From Tenrec ecaudatus (Eukaryota > Chordata > Mammalia > Afrosoricida > Tenrecidae), in NCBI RefSeq assembly GCF_050624435.1, contig NC_134536.1, positions 128,410,758 through 128,474,757 of the forward strand: DNA of 64,000 nucleotides, given 5' to 3'. The stretch's first letter is position 1, and every line of letters begins with the position of its first letter. Below the pieces are notes generated by a model. The model was not told the DNA's origin. It worked only from the letters and a program-made list of their open reading frames with translations, and ran no database searches. Position numbers and translations under genes: made by a program. Positions 59,401 through 64,000 of the stretch are shown one piece after another.

Positions 59401-62400
59401 AGCCCCTCTTCCCAGTCACTGCCCCTCCAGAATGCCCACCTCAGGTTCCTTCTGCCTGGGTCTTTGGACTCCACATGAAGGGGACCAGAAGCACACACTC
59501 CTTGGTGCCTGGCTTCTTTCGCTCAGCATTGTGTTGATGAGCCGGGCCTGTGATGTGCATGCACTTTCCGTTTACTCTCCTGGAAGATATACTCCCTAGA
59601 CTGAGTAGCTTCTAGTGCTTCCCCTTTATAAATGGTGCTGCTGGGTACATTCTTGAGAAGGTCTTTGGATAATTATGTGCATGTGTTGGGTAGTCACGCA
59701 AGAATAGAATTCCTGGTTTATAGGCTATGTATATTTTCAGTTTTCATAAGTAGAATTAAACCGTGGTTGTACAAGTCGACAGTCTTACCAATTATGTATT
59801 GAAGCAGTGAATTTTCAATAGAGAAAGGTTTGTTTTCCTTAAAAATTGTATTAGTAGCACTTGTGCCAAGGCATCTGATGACTGAAGAAGGTGTAGGTGC
59901 TGGTGCTGTCCCTGCCTAGAAAAGGCCCTGTAGTATGCATGTGCCGGTGTGAGGACCTGAAGTGGACCTTCACTTCATACTTGCACTGGACAGGTAGTGA
60001 TTTATGAAGCATCAACGATTTATAGGTGATGGAGGTGGACAATATACAGAGCAAAATCCCACTCGCTCCAGGTGGCTAGTGCACCTGAAATGGAGTTACT
60101 CTGAATTGAGATGAGCTGGAAGTATAAAATAATGCAAGCCAGATCTTAAAAATAGTTTAAAAAAACATGAAATACTTCCGAGACTTGTTTATATTACTAA
60201 TGCACTGAAATAATATTAACTTTACATCTGGGTACTACCGGGTGTGACTCACGGCTCTCTGTTGTCGGACCGCACTGGCCAGCGGGTGGCAGGGGCCAGA
60301 CACTGGGCGCAGAGCTCTGGCTTACTGACCTCACCATCTATTTAGAATGACAGCTCATTCTCAGATCTCCCCCAGGCGACTTATTGAAATAATGACTATG
60401 TGAAATTAGCCTGGTGCTCATACTCTTAGCTGGTGATGCTAAAAATGTTTTAAATAGGTGCAGATCATACATTTTTATCACCTGGCTATCCTTTTCTTGA
60501 GAGCCACGTAATACCTCCAGTCGCTCTTACTCTGGAAGCGCAGCACCAAGTTGTGTGTCAGGCAGGTTTTCCTGAGATAGTCCAGGAACCCAAATACCCT
60601 AGAGGTTTAGCTTATGAACTGCTAGTCTAGCATTTGAGCTATGTGAACTGTGCATACTCCTGTCACGTGTCATGTCCTTGAGGACAGAAAAAGGAGGAGA
60701 CCATGATACCAGATGTCAAGGACATTGAAAATTGACCTTACTGTCTTAGACACACACACACGCACGCATCTATCACTTTAGGCCGCAGTCAACATGTAAT
60801 TCAAAAATAAAAACGAACCGCAAGTGGGCTCTCTGTCATGCCTTACACTATGGACGCCTTCTTGGGAAGAGCTGATTTTATCAGAGATCATTTTATGCAC
60901 TCTATCAGATCTCTTTCCCTCCAGATACTAACTTAGTTCATCAACTACAAACACGACAAATTGCAGTTGTTAAACGTTACTTTGCTTCCTAGCACTGGGC
61001 TGTCAGGCTCTCCTACTGTCTCTGGATTGGGGTCTCAGGTGTGGACTGCTCTCAGGTGTTGCGTACTATACTTTTTCTAGTCTGCGATGTTCCTTTCCTG
61101 GGTGACTTGTAAACGTGTATGCTTCCTTTTCCTTGTTAAAAGTATTGGTCAGATTTGTCTGCATGGTAGCATGGTCCTAGAATGTGATTGGCCGGATTGT
61201 AAAGGGAACACCCACTGATTTCCCTTCTCAACGGACTACAAACAGTTCACAGAGCGCCCTTGTCTCTTTCAGGACCCACAATACTCTCTATGCACCAGAA
61301 ATGCTAGCCAAAATGGCAGAGCCTTTCACAAAGGCTTTGGACATGTTTGAAGCAGAAAAATCTGCTATATTAGGTAAGACTTCTAGGTGTCCTTCCCCTT
61401 CTCTCCCAGGGGCTTCCTGAGCAGGTTCAGCTCACGGGCGTCTTCCTCCTTGTTCGTGTGGGGCTCCTACGGCCTCCACATGGACAGTGTGCTTGCTTCA
61501 TTATTGTAGCCCACAGAAGAGGCTCACAGAGCCAGGTACACCCGGCTGCATTTTACACCGTGGGCTGCTAAGGTCAGCAGTTCAAGACCACCAGTGGTCC
61601 CTGGAGAGAAAGATGAGGCTTTCTGCTCCATAAAAGAGGTACAGTCTCGGAAACACAGGGCAGCTCTGCCCCATCCTGTAGGGTCGCTCAAAGTTGGCAG
61701 GACAGTGAGTTTGGGGTTTTTGCTTTTCTGTAAAGCTATTAGGTAGTGGGGGGATGCGGGGGTCAGAGCCATTTGATTATAATGAAACCACGCACTCTTG
61801 GTGGGCATGAATTTCCTGTGTTAAAACAATGAAGCTTAATCAGTAAACTGTATAATCATTAAAAGCATTTTTTATCGGTGTTACTCTTTTTCATTGTATT
61901 TTTTATTGTAAAGAATTTATACAGCAGAGCACAAGCCAGTTTAACACTTGGTGCCCGTACATTTCCGTGCCAGTGACCTTACTCCGGGTGGGTGTGCAGC
62001 CATTCTCAGCCTCCTTTTCCATTGGCTCCCCGCCACTGTCTGCTCTCTCGAGTCGCTCTCGACAGTGCGACCCCAGAGAGATGGTTCTTAGCACAGTGCT
62101 CAAGGCCAACCTCGGGATTTTTTTAAAACAAGACTGTGGCACTTAAATGACCTTGCTTTTCAGTTTGTGCTTACCAAAGTTAGCTGCCTTTGAAATAGTT
62201 GTTGGATGCTATTGAATCAATTGCTTTCATATTGATCCCTGGTGACAGAGTAGAAGTGACACCAGGAGATGATTTGAAAATTATCTCTGGGCAGTAATTT
62301 CAAGTTTATCCAATCTCAGTGGCTTTAGAAAGTCTGGATTCCCAGCGATTTTGAAGTTTCTGCCATTCTGTTCTACATATCCCCCATTAGTTGAGGATTC

Positions 62401-64000
62401 TTGTATACATTCTTTCATCAAAGCATTCAGCATTAGTACAGGGCATCATTCATTCATTTATAATAAGAACTTGTCCAGGAATAGATTACGAGCCATGTTT
62501 CCCAGTTGTTCCCAGGGGAAACGTGAAGAATAAGTGAGGCCAACCCACACCGGGCGGGGCGAGAGGAGGTGCTGGCGTTGTAGGCCGAGTGGGAGGAAGG
62601 AGATCTGAGTTTGGCAGGGAAGAACGTGTTCTAGGACTACAGAGGGTGGTGGCTCTGACTGAAACCTGAAACACTGGCAGCACAGTATGAGTGTGGCTTG
62701 AAGTTGGAGCCCAAGACAACCAGAGTTGATTAACCAAGTGCCCCCAGCCCCAAGCTTCAGGCCACCCCACCAGCACAGCCCCACGGTGTCTGTTCCCCGC
62801 CTAGCCAGAGCCCAGTGTTCGGCCAGCCGTCCTTAGCTGTGAGTGTAACCAAAGGAAAGGTATTGGTTTGCCTTTCCAGAGCCCTGATTGTCCTCAGTGG
62901 GGCCTTTTCCTCTGGCCCCACTGAACTGAGGGTCCGTCTGCTAAAAGCCTTAAAAGTAGAAACCCTAAGGGGTCCCCATGGGTGTGAAAAGTGAGTGCTG
63001 CTTCACCACCCTCTTCACTGCCCCCCCCCTCCCCGCCCCAAAACCCCAGCTATTGAAGGCTGTGGCCGTGGAGAACATGCTCCAGTGGGCAAACCATCCT
63101 CTGGTACGTCCCAGCGAGGAGCAAGACCCAACTAGAACTACAGATCTTTGAAGGCACTTTATCTTTAAATTATTAAACTGTTCAGGGGGGCTTCATTTCA
63201 ACTTGTTACACGTCTTGGGCTTTTGCATAAGATTTTGTTTGGAAATGGCCTTCCACACCTAAAAGGTGGGATGGGGCAATCAATCACCCAGGGCTTTATG
63301 GACAGATTCAGAGAGACCCTGGCCAGTGTAGGAGTGGCCAGGTCTAATTTAAAATCTTGGGCACTTTAGGATCTCTGAGGAATCGCGGAGAGCCTCCAGC
63401 TGGTGGTCTTGAGCAGCTACTCTATTCTCAGCGCTCCCCCACCCCGAGTCTGCCTCCTGCCACGTGTGTGCTCCTGATCCGTCTTTCTCTGTAGGATTAC
63501 CTCAGCCTCTCTTGGAACTCAACAACACTGCAGTGTACAAAACCGTCCTGGAAAGAATGCAGCGTTTCTTCTGCACCCTCTATGAAAACTGGTAAGGAAA
63601 GAAGGCCACCCCTCCCATGTCCAGCCTGTTGCCTACTCTTCATGGAACTCTGGGAGGCAGCCAGCTGGGGTTTGTGTTCAGGGGTGCTGGGAACGGGCGG
63701 CTGACCTGTGTGCACCCGACACCCAGGGCCTTCACCTGTTACATAGCCCTCTAATCAGCCAAGCTTCTGGAGGGCCTGTCATTAATGTGAATCACATAGG
63801 GTGTGAGCTAAGGGTCCTAAAAGCAGCGTACTTTTCACTTACGATCAAAGATCAAGTCCACACCTCCCAAGGACACTGATGGAGCTAAAGGTCTTGTGCA
63901 CAGTCTTCTTTCTCAGAGATTAGAAGTGAAACCCCCTGTCGGCAGGACTGCTGGTAACAGGTGCGATGCCCCCTTTACAGCTTCCACATCCTCGGAAAAG
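28977..64000 (+). CDS. XPO5: exportin-5, coding span (exons 1 to 23, partial at 3' end)
   Basis: Exportin-5 is an importin-beta-family HEAT-repeat receptor that binds RanGTP and pre-microRNA hairpins and carries them through the nuclear pore to Dicer. The frame assembled from 23 exons is continuous for 2551 bases (850 codons plus one base), all GT-AG. The N-terminus MEMDQVNALCEQLVKAV begins the importin-beta N-terminal region, followed by the exportin-1-like block (roughly residues 100-270) and further HEAT repeats. Identity to the human protein as I know it is very high throughout. Two in-frame ATGs lie at codons 1 and 3; gccATGG at 28977 has the stronger context and matches the human start. 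The human gene has more exons beyond this point, so the C-terminal third lies past the right edge. Confidence 0.97.
29082..30650 (+). other. XPO5: XPO5 intron 1
   Basis: Starts in the CpG island, turns A/T-rich after 29750, and carries an AfroSINE at 30305-30478. Nothing else recognised. Confidence 0.7.
30305..30478 (-). mobile_element. AfroSINE
   Basis: Reverse copy: cagactcactgacatcgtc, tgaccctatagcccctgtc, ggtttccaagaagtagcc, and a tRNA part ending aaaccactataccacc. Confidence 0.75.
30651..30772 (+). CDS. XPO5: XPO5 exon 2 (residues 36-76)
   Basis: Acceptor cctctttcag and donor gtaagaca; 122 bp. Encodes FCEEFKEKCPICVHCGLRLA then EKTQMAIVRHFGLQILEHVV, the importin-beta N-terminal helices that contact RanGTP in this family. 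Ends two bases into Lys76. Confidence 0.96.
31088..31245 (-). mobile_element. AfroSINE
   Basis: Reverse copy with agcagccctatagggtttct, aaagagacgacctcatct, and the B-box-derived ggtgggctcgaaccaccaac. Confidence 0.75.
31770..31842 (+). CDS. XPO5: XPO5 exon 3 (residues 76-100)
   Basis: Acceptor ggtgggcag and donor gtaaggga; 73 bp. The translation FRWNSMTRLEKFFLKTSVME plus LIAN continues the N-terminal HEAT repeats. It differs from human mainly at KFFLKTS, where human has KVYLKNS. Confidence 0.95.
32795..32932 (+). CDS. XPO5: XPO5 exon 4 (residues 101-146)
   Basis: Acceptor gctgtttttcag and donor gtatgaag; 138 bp, phase 0 both sides. Encodes GTLNILEEENHIKDVLSRIV then VEMIKREWPQHWPDMLVELD, the conserved start of the exportin-1-like domain with the W-P-x-x-W-P pattern common to exportins. 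Confidence 0.96.
33038..33867 (-). mobile_element. 2-kb L1-mobilised repeat, copy C (adjacent to XPO5 exon 5)
   Basis: Left end is tactttattgtggctcata; homology with copies B and E runs to about 33867, near tatgcacccgctttg. That leaves roughly 27 bases before exon 5. 5'-truncated; I could not find a convincing target duplication. Confidence 0.75.
33894..34076 (+). CDS. XPO5: XPO5 exon 5 (residues 147-207)
   Basis: Acceptor ctgttgctgtag and donor gtaagggc; 183 bp. Encodes ETQTELVMFILLRLAEDVVT, the FQTLPPQRRRDIQQTLTQNM block and NTLQENLNKYRQV. A truncated retrotransposon ends about 27 bases upstream, so part of the branch-point region may be repeat-derived. Confidence 0.96.
34613..35141 (-). 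mobile_element. 2-kb L1-mobilised repeat, copy D
   Basis: Truncated copy flanked by a perfect 14-base repeat caggagtgattctt (34599-34612 and 35142-35155). On the element strand the break is cttt/aagaa, close to the L1 endonuclease preference, followed by a poly-A tail (poly-T on the plus strand). Confidence 0.85.
35509..35699 (+). mobile_element. SPIN-like hAT element, short complete copy
   Basis: 191 bp with terminal inverted repeats cagcggttctcaacct and aggttgagaactgctg. Internal text ttcataactgtcattttgct and ccaaaggggtcgtgaccc follows the non-autonomous SPIN family. The left flank ctctagag fits the hAT duplication nTCTAGAn; the right flank ctcgggac matches at 5 of 8. It carries no transposase. 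Confidence 0.8.
35855..36165 (+). mobile_element. MER5A-like hAT-Charlie element containing a triplicated 76-bp unit
   Basis: The unit gctgagcatcctgcagtgca followed by caggacaac is the MER5A core. Outer parts cattggagacattgtcgcag and gccgagaaacccc are single copy. Confidence 0.65.
35913..36140. repeat. 76-bp tandem repeat, 3 copies
   Basis: Units begin at 35913, 35989 and 36065 and are identical but for about one base. Each ends ctcttctgtccttag, resembling a splice acceptor. Confidence 0.95.
38486..38506 (+). repeat. G-quadruplex-type G run upstream of exon 6
   Basis: Runs of 6, 5 and 8 Gs separated by single Ts on the transcribed-RNA sense strand, 64 nt before microexon 6; splitting the long run gives four G tracts. 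Confidence 0.75.
38571..38597 (+). CDS. XPO5: XPO5 exon 6, 27-nt microexon (residues 208-216)
   Basis: Nine codons, KTDAAQESQ, between acceptor cttgtctttcag and donor gtatgagc. The human segment is KTDTSQESK, of the same length, which supports this small exon. It is phase 0 on both sides, so skipping would remove nine residues without a frameshift. It follows a 4.5-kb intron, has a G-quadruplex-like run 64 nt upstream, and an AfroSINE starts about 40 nt downstream. Confidence 0.92.
38640..38800 (-). mobile_element. AfroSINE, degraded
   Basis: Reverse copy beginning about 40 nt after the exon 6 donor: atctccaaggctgtagatg, agcacactgccacatcttgg and tttgaacggaccttccgtc, ending accactgtgcccc. Confidence 0.65.
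39068..39253 (+). CDS. XPO5: XPO5 exon 7 (residues 217-278)
   Basis: Acceptor ttccgcgcag and donor gtaagtcc; 186 bp. Encodes AQANYRVGVAALNTLAGYID, WVSMNHIAAENCKLLEMLCV and LLNEQELQLGAAECLLIAVS, part of the exportin HEAT scaffold, near-identical to human. Confidence 0.96.
39485..39608 (-). mobile_element. AfroSINE, partial
   Basis: Pieces gttctgtccgactcggtgag, agacagagtggaactgctcc and gagccaccacacaagcaggg match a reversed and shortened AfroSINE. Confidence 0.55.
40846..40922 (+). CDS. XPO5: XPO5 exon 8 (residues 279-304)
   Basis: Acceptor ggctctag and donor gtgagtag; 77 bp. Encodes GKLEDRKPLMVLFEDVAMHY ILSAA, ending two bases into Gln304. Human has FGDVAMHY at the FED position, a conservative local change. 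Confidence 0.95.
42548..42647 (+). CDS. XPO5: XPO5 exon 9 (residues 304-337)
   Basis: Acceptor tgtcttacag and donor gtgagcac; 100 bp. Encodes TADGGGLVEKHYVFLKRLCQ and VLCALGNQLCALL. A 16-base G run lies about 25 nt after the donor. Confidence 0.95.
42665..42686 (+). repeat. poly-G run beside exon 9 donor
   Basis: Five Gs, a C, then about 16 Gs, starting 17 nt after the donor of exon 9. Confidence 0.9.
43355..43438 (+). CDS. XPO5: XPO5 exon 10 (residues 338-365)
   Basis: Acceptor ctccccacag and donor gtaatgtc; 84 bp, phase 0 both sides. Encodes GVDSDVKTPANFGKYLESFL then AFTIHPSQ, matching the human GADSDVETPSNFGKYLESFL block. Confidence 0.95.
43525..43715 (-). mobile_element. AfroSINE with internal insertion
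   Basis: Starts cagacccactgccatcagct, has gaggacagagtggagcagct and, after an unrelated 30-base piece, tgcagtgccaccaggactc. Confidence 0.55.
43917..44042 (+). CDS. XPO5: XPO5 exon 11 (residues 366-407)
   Basis: Acceptor ccccttcag and donor gtatgcag; 126 bp. Encodes FLRSSTQMTWGALFRHEILS and RDALLLAIIPKYLRASMTNL followed by LK, near-identical to human. Confidence 0.96.
44740..45680 (+). mobile_element. RTE (BovB-like) LINE ORF relic
   Basis: Frames with stops give SEEEHSLTKFKNCSLQYGLQ LDVKKK, the region after the YADD box in RTE reverse transcriptase, then ggaagctgtcaaagatttca. The end gtgaatccagtcgactccg is the tail shared with AfroSINEs. Confidence 0.7.
46097..46187 (+). CDS. XPO5: XPO5 exon 12 (residues 408-438)
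   Basis: Acceptor ctctttccag and donor gtgagtga; 91 bp. Encodes VGFPSKTDSPSCEYSRCDFD then the acidic SDEDFNAFFN segment, ending one base into Ser438. The first residue is Val where human has Met, and Cys replaces Phe in the SRFDFD stretch. Confidence 0.94.
46345..46475 (-). mobile_element. AfroSINE, degraded
   Basis: Reverse copy with gctgtaaatctttctggcag, cagacagcctcgtcgttctc and accatccaccttgtggttag. Confidence 0.6.
46790..47262 (-). mobile_element. ancient L1 3' fragment (split by copy E)
   Basis: Reversed L1 text such as gggggttattcccacttggg and gatggaattgctggctccta. Interrupted at 47263-47274 by copy E. Confidence 0.6.
47275..49192 (-). mobile_element. 2-kb L1-mobilised repeat, copy E
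   Basis: Reverse copy, 1.9 kb, flanked by a 12-base direct repeat cccaaaccattt (47263-47274 and 49193-49204). Its 5' end reaches about 210 bases beyond the start of copy A, so both are 5'-truncated from something longer. No recognised protein domain; its longest frame, 86 codons at 48937-49197, matches nothing I know. Confidence 0.8.
49517..49645 (+). CDS. XPO5: XPO5 exon 13 (residues 438-481)
   Basis: Acceptor tgcttggcag and donor gtaaatgt; 129 bp. Encodes SRAQQGEVMRLACRLDPKTS and FQMAGEWLKYQLSTSVDAAP. The last ten residues diverge from human, and the end borders a three-codon length difference at the exon 14 start. Confidence 0.93.
50811..50850. repeat. (GGGA)n(GA)n(GT)n microsatellite before exon 14
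   Basis: Purine-rich run of GGGA and GA units, then a short GT run, ending about 20 nt before the exon 14 acceptor. Confidence 0.9.
50871..50992 (+). CDS. XPO5: XPO5 exon 14 (residues 481-521)
   Basis: Acceptor tctcctacag and donor gtaagtaa; 122 bp. Encodes GGTGEGSLCSIFSPSFVQWE and AMTFFLECVINQMFRTLDKE. From memory, human has NSCSAVGTGEGS where this gene gives NAGGTGEGS, so the exon seems to start a few codons later. The polypyrimidine tract directly follows a GGGA/GA microsatellite. Confidence 0.92.
52319..52474 (+). CDS. XPO5: XPO5 exon 15 (residues 522-573)
   Basis: Acceptor tctgtctgcag and donor gtaaactc; 156 bp, phase 0 both sides. Encodes EVPVSEGIELLQMVLTFATK, DPLILSCVLTNVSALFPFVT and YRPEFLSQVFSK, central HEAT repeats. 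Confidence 0.96.
54194..54235 (+). CDS. XPO5: XPO5 exon 16, 42-nt exon (residues 574-587)
   Basis: Fourteen codons LFSVVTFETVEESK between acceptor ttcccctcag and donor gtaagacc, phase 0 both sides. Human has LFSSVTFETVEESK, one change, which confirms this small exon. Confidence 0.94.
54432..54605 (-). mobile_element. 2-kb L1-mobilised repeat, copy F
   Basis: Strongly truncated copy (about 174 bp) flanked by the 9-base repeat tgcactctt (54423-54431 and 54606-54614). The break on the element strand is ctctt/aagag. Confidence 0.75.
54846..54935 (+). CDS. XPO5: XPO5 exon 17 (residues 588-617)
   Basis: Acceptor cctcttggcag and donor gtgagcag; 90 bp, phase 0 both sides. Encodes PPRTRAVRNVRRHACSSIIK and MCRDYPQLVL. 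The basic R-rich segment is conserved; the first residue is Pro where human has Ala. Confidence 0.95.
55516..55535. repeat. short (CCGT)n run
   Basis: Four to five CCGT units, about 40 nt before exon 18. Confidence 0.85.
55573..55772 (+). CDS. XPO5: XPO5 exon 18 (residues 618-684)
   Basis: Acceptor ctgctccgcag and donor gtagagga; 200 bp. Encodes PNFDMLYNHVKQLLSNELLL, TQMEKCALMEALVLVSNQFK and FLEELMAPVANIWLSEDMH. A run of about 18 C residues lies roughly 50 nt after the donor. Confidence 0.96.
55822..55839. repeat. poly-C run after exon 18
   Basis: About 18 consecutive Cs some 50 nt after the donor of exon 18. Confidence 0.9.
56303..56402 (+). CDS. XPO5: XPO5 exon 19 (residues 684-717)
   Basis: Acceptor caaccttcag and donor gtgagtga; 100 bp. 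Encodes VLGDVDAFLAYVGADRKSCD then PDLEDPCGLNRAR. Small substitutions relative to human VLSDVDAFIAYVGTDQKSCD are typical of this loop. Confidence 0.95.
56595..57000 (-). mobile_element. Tc1/mariner transposase C-terminal relic
   Basis: The minus strand gives FEKCFQEWNCRFDNCIKCNG followed by DYLEGDK and a stop, which resembles the end of mariner transposases (FEKC..W..R..KCI...G.YFEGD). The right part is frameshifted. Recognised from memory of the family. Confidence 0.5.
57070..57232 (-). mobile_element. AfroSINE, degraded
   Basis: Reverse copy with aggagtcgagccatgccat, gctgctgggtggattcaaac, cacctgtcggttag-type end and gcagctgagggctt. Confidence 0.65.
57758..57939 (+). CDS. XPO5: XPO5 exon 20 (residues 718-778)
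   Basis: Acceptor tttttcccag and donor gtgagtca; 182 bp. Encodes MRFCVYSILGVIKRTCWPSD, LEEAKAGGFVVGYTPSGNPI and FRNPCTEQILKLLDNLLALI. Ends two bases into Arg778. Confidence 0.96.
58388..58490 (+). mobile_element. MER20/MER5-like hAT-Charlie relic
   Basis: gcttctcaaagtacagtcct, then gcatccgagaatctgtttgc and agggcctcgggcccc, resembles MER20. Confidence 0.45.
59430..59760 (-). mobile_element. ancient L1 3' fragment
   Basis: Reversed L1-like text: ggcttctttcgctcagcat, aatggtgctgctgggtac and atagaattcctggtttatag. Degraded. Confidence 0.45.
61273..61373 (+). CDS. XPO5: XPO5 exon 21 (residues 778-812)
   Basis: Acceptor gtctctttcag and donor gtaagact; 101 bp. Encodes THNTLYAPEMLAKMAEPFTK and ALDMFEAEKSAIL, with DMFEAEK where human has DMLDAEK. 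It follows a 3.3-kb intron. Confidence 0.95.
61535..61720 (+). mobile_element. AfroSINE
   Basis: Forward copy with ctgctaaggtcagcagttc, aagaccaccagtggtccctg, ccatcctgtagggtcgctc and a decayed end. Confidence 0.7.
63495..63591 (+). CDS. XPO5: XPO5 exon 22 (residues 812-844)
   Basis: Acceptor tctctgtag and donor gtaaggaa; 97 bp. Encodes LPQPLLELNNTAVYKTVLER and MQRFFCTLYEN, ending two bases into Cys844, which exon 23 completes. Confidence 0.95.
63981..64000 (+). CDS. XPO5: XPO5 exon 23, first 20 bases (residues 844-850, cut by edge)
   Basis: Acceptor ccctttacag, then a frame giving C-FHILGK, the human continuation after YEN. The exon runs into the right edge; its end and the remaining third of the protein are not visible. 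Confidence 0.9.

Larger units (their letters stand above)
57940..61272 (+). other. XPO5: XPO5 intron 20
   Basis: A MER20-like hAT relic at 58388-58490 and an old L1 at 59430-59760. The other 2.5 kb has no repeat or frame I can identify. Confidence 0.6.
61374..63980 (+). other. XPO5: XPO5 introns 21 and 22 (exon 22 excepted)
   Basis: An AfroSINE at 61535-61720. The remaining sequence of both introns shows nothing recognisable. Confidence 0.6.

Overview
This window is vertebrate nuclear DNA and holds parts of two protein-coding genes arranged head to head. Both were identified by reading spliced exons and matching the proteins from knowledge of the families. POLH (DNA polymerase eta) is on the minus strand. 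Its ten coding exons run from the start codon at 22610 down to a partial last exon cut by the left edge. XPO5 (exportin-5) is on the plus strand, with 23 coding exons from the ATG at 28977 to the right edge, where exon 23 is cut. Every junction is GT-AG, all phases agree and no coding exon is broken, so both genes look functional. The window carries about 497 codons of POLH and 850 of XPO5. The C-terminal ends of both lie outside.

The host is a placental mammal, almost certainly an afrotherian. The introns are full of AfroSINE-type tRNA-derived SINEs and decayed RTE (BovB-like) LINEs that share a tail with them. Two elements resemble the horizontally transferred hAT family SPIN, which within Afrotheria is known from tenrecs. 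I infer a tenrec such as Echinops telfairi (moderate confidence).

Layout: 1-22614, POLH exons 11 to 2 in large repeat-rich introns; 22615-28439, POLH intron 1; about 28440-29400, a CpG island with a shared bidirectional promoter (paired NRF1-like sites, an ETS site, GC boxes) and a possible non-coding POLH exon 1; 28977-64000, XPO5 exons 1 to 23.

POLH copies across UV photoproducts. XPO5 exports pre-microRNAs from the nucleus with RanGTP. The genes have no direct functional link that I know of; the head-to-head arrangement is also that of the human locus.

The most interesting non-genic content is a repeat family up to about 2 kb long, present in seven copies on both strands. Its 3' end carries AATAAA, and six copies have direct repeats at their ends, as expected of L1-type insertion. 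One copy stops about 27 nt before XPO5 exon 5. Other points are the SPIN elements, an old MER5A-like element with an internal 76-bp triplication, and a probable solo LTR with 4-bp target duplications. I found no prokaryotic-type system, CRISPR array or new gene family.
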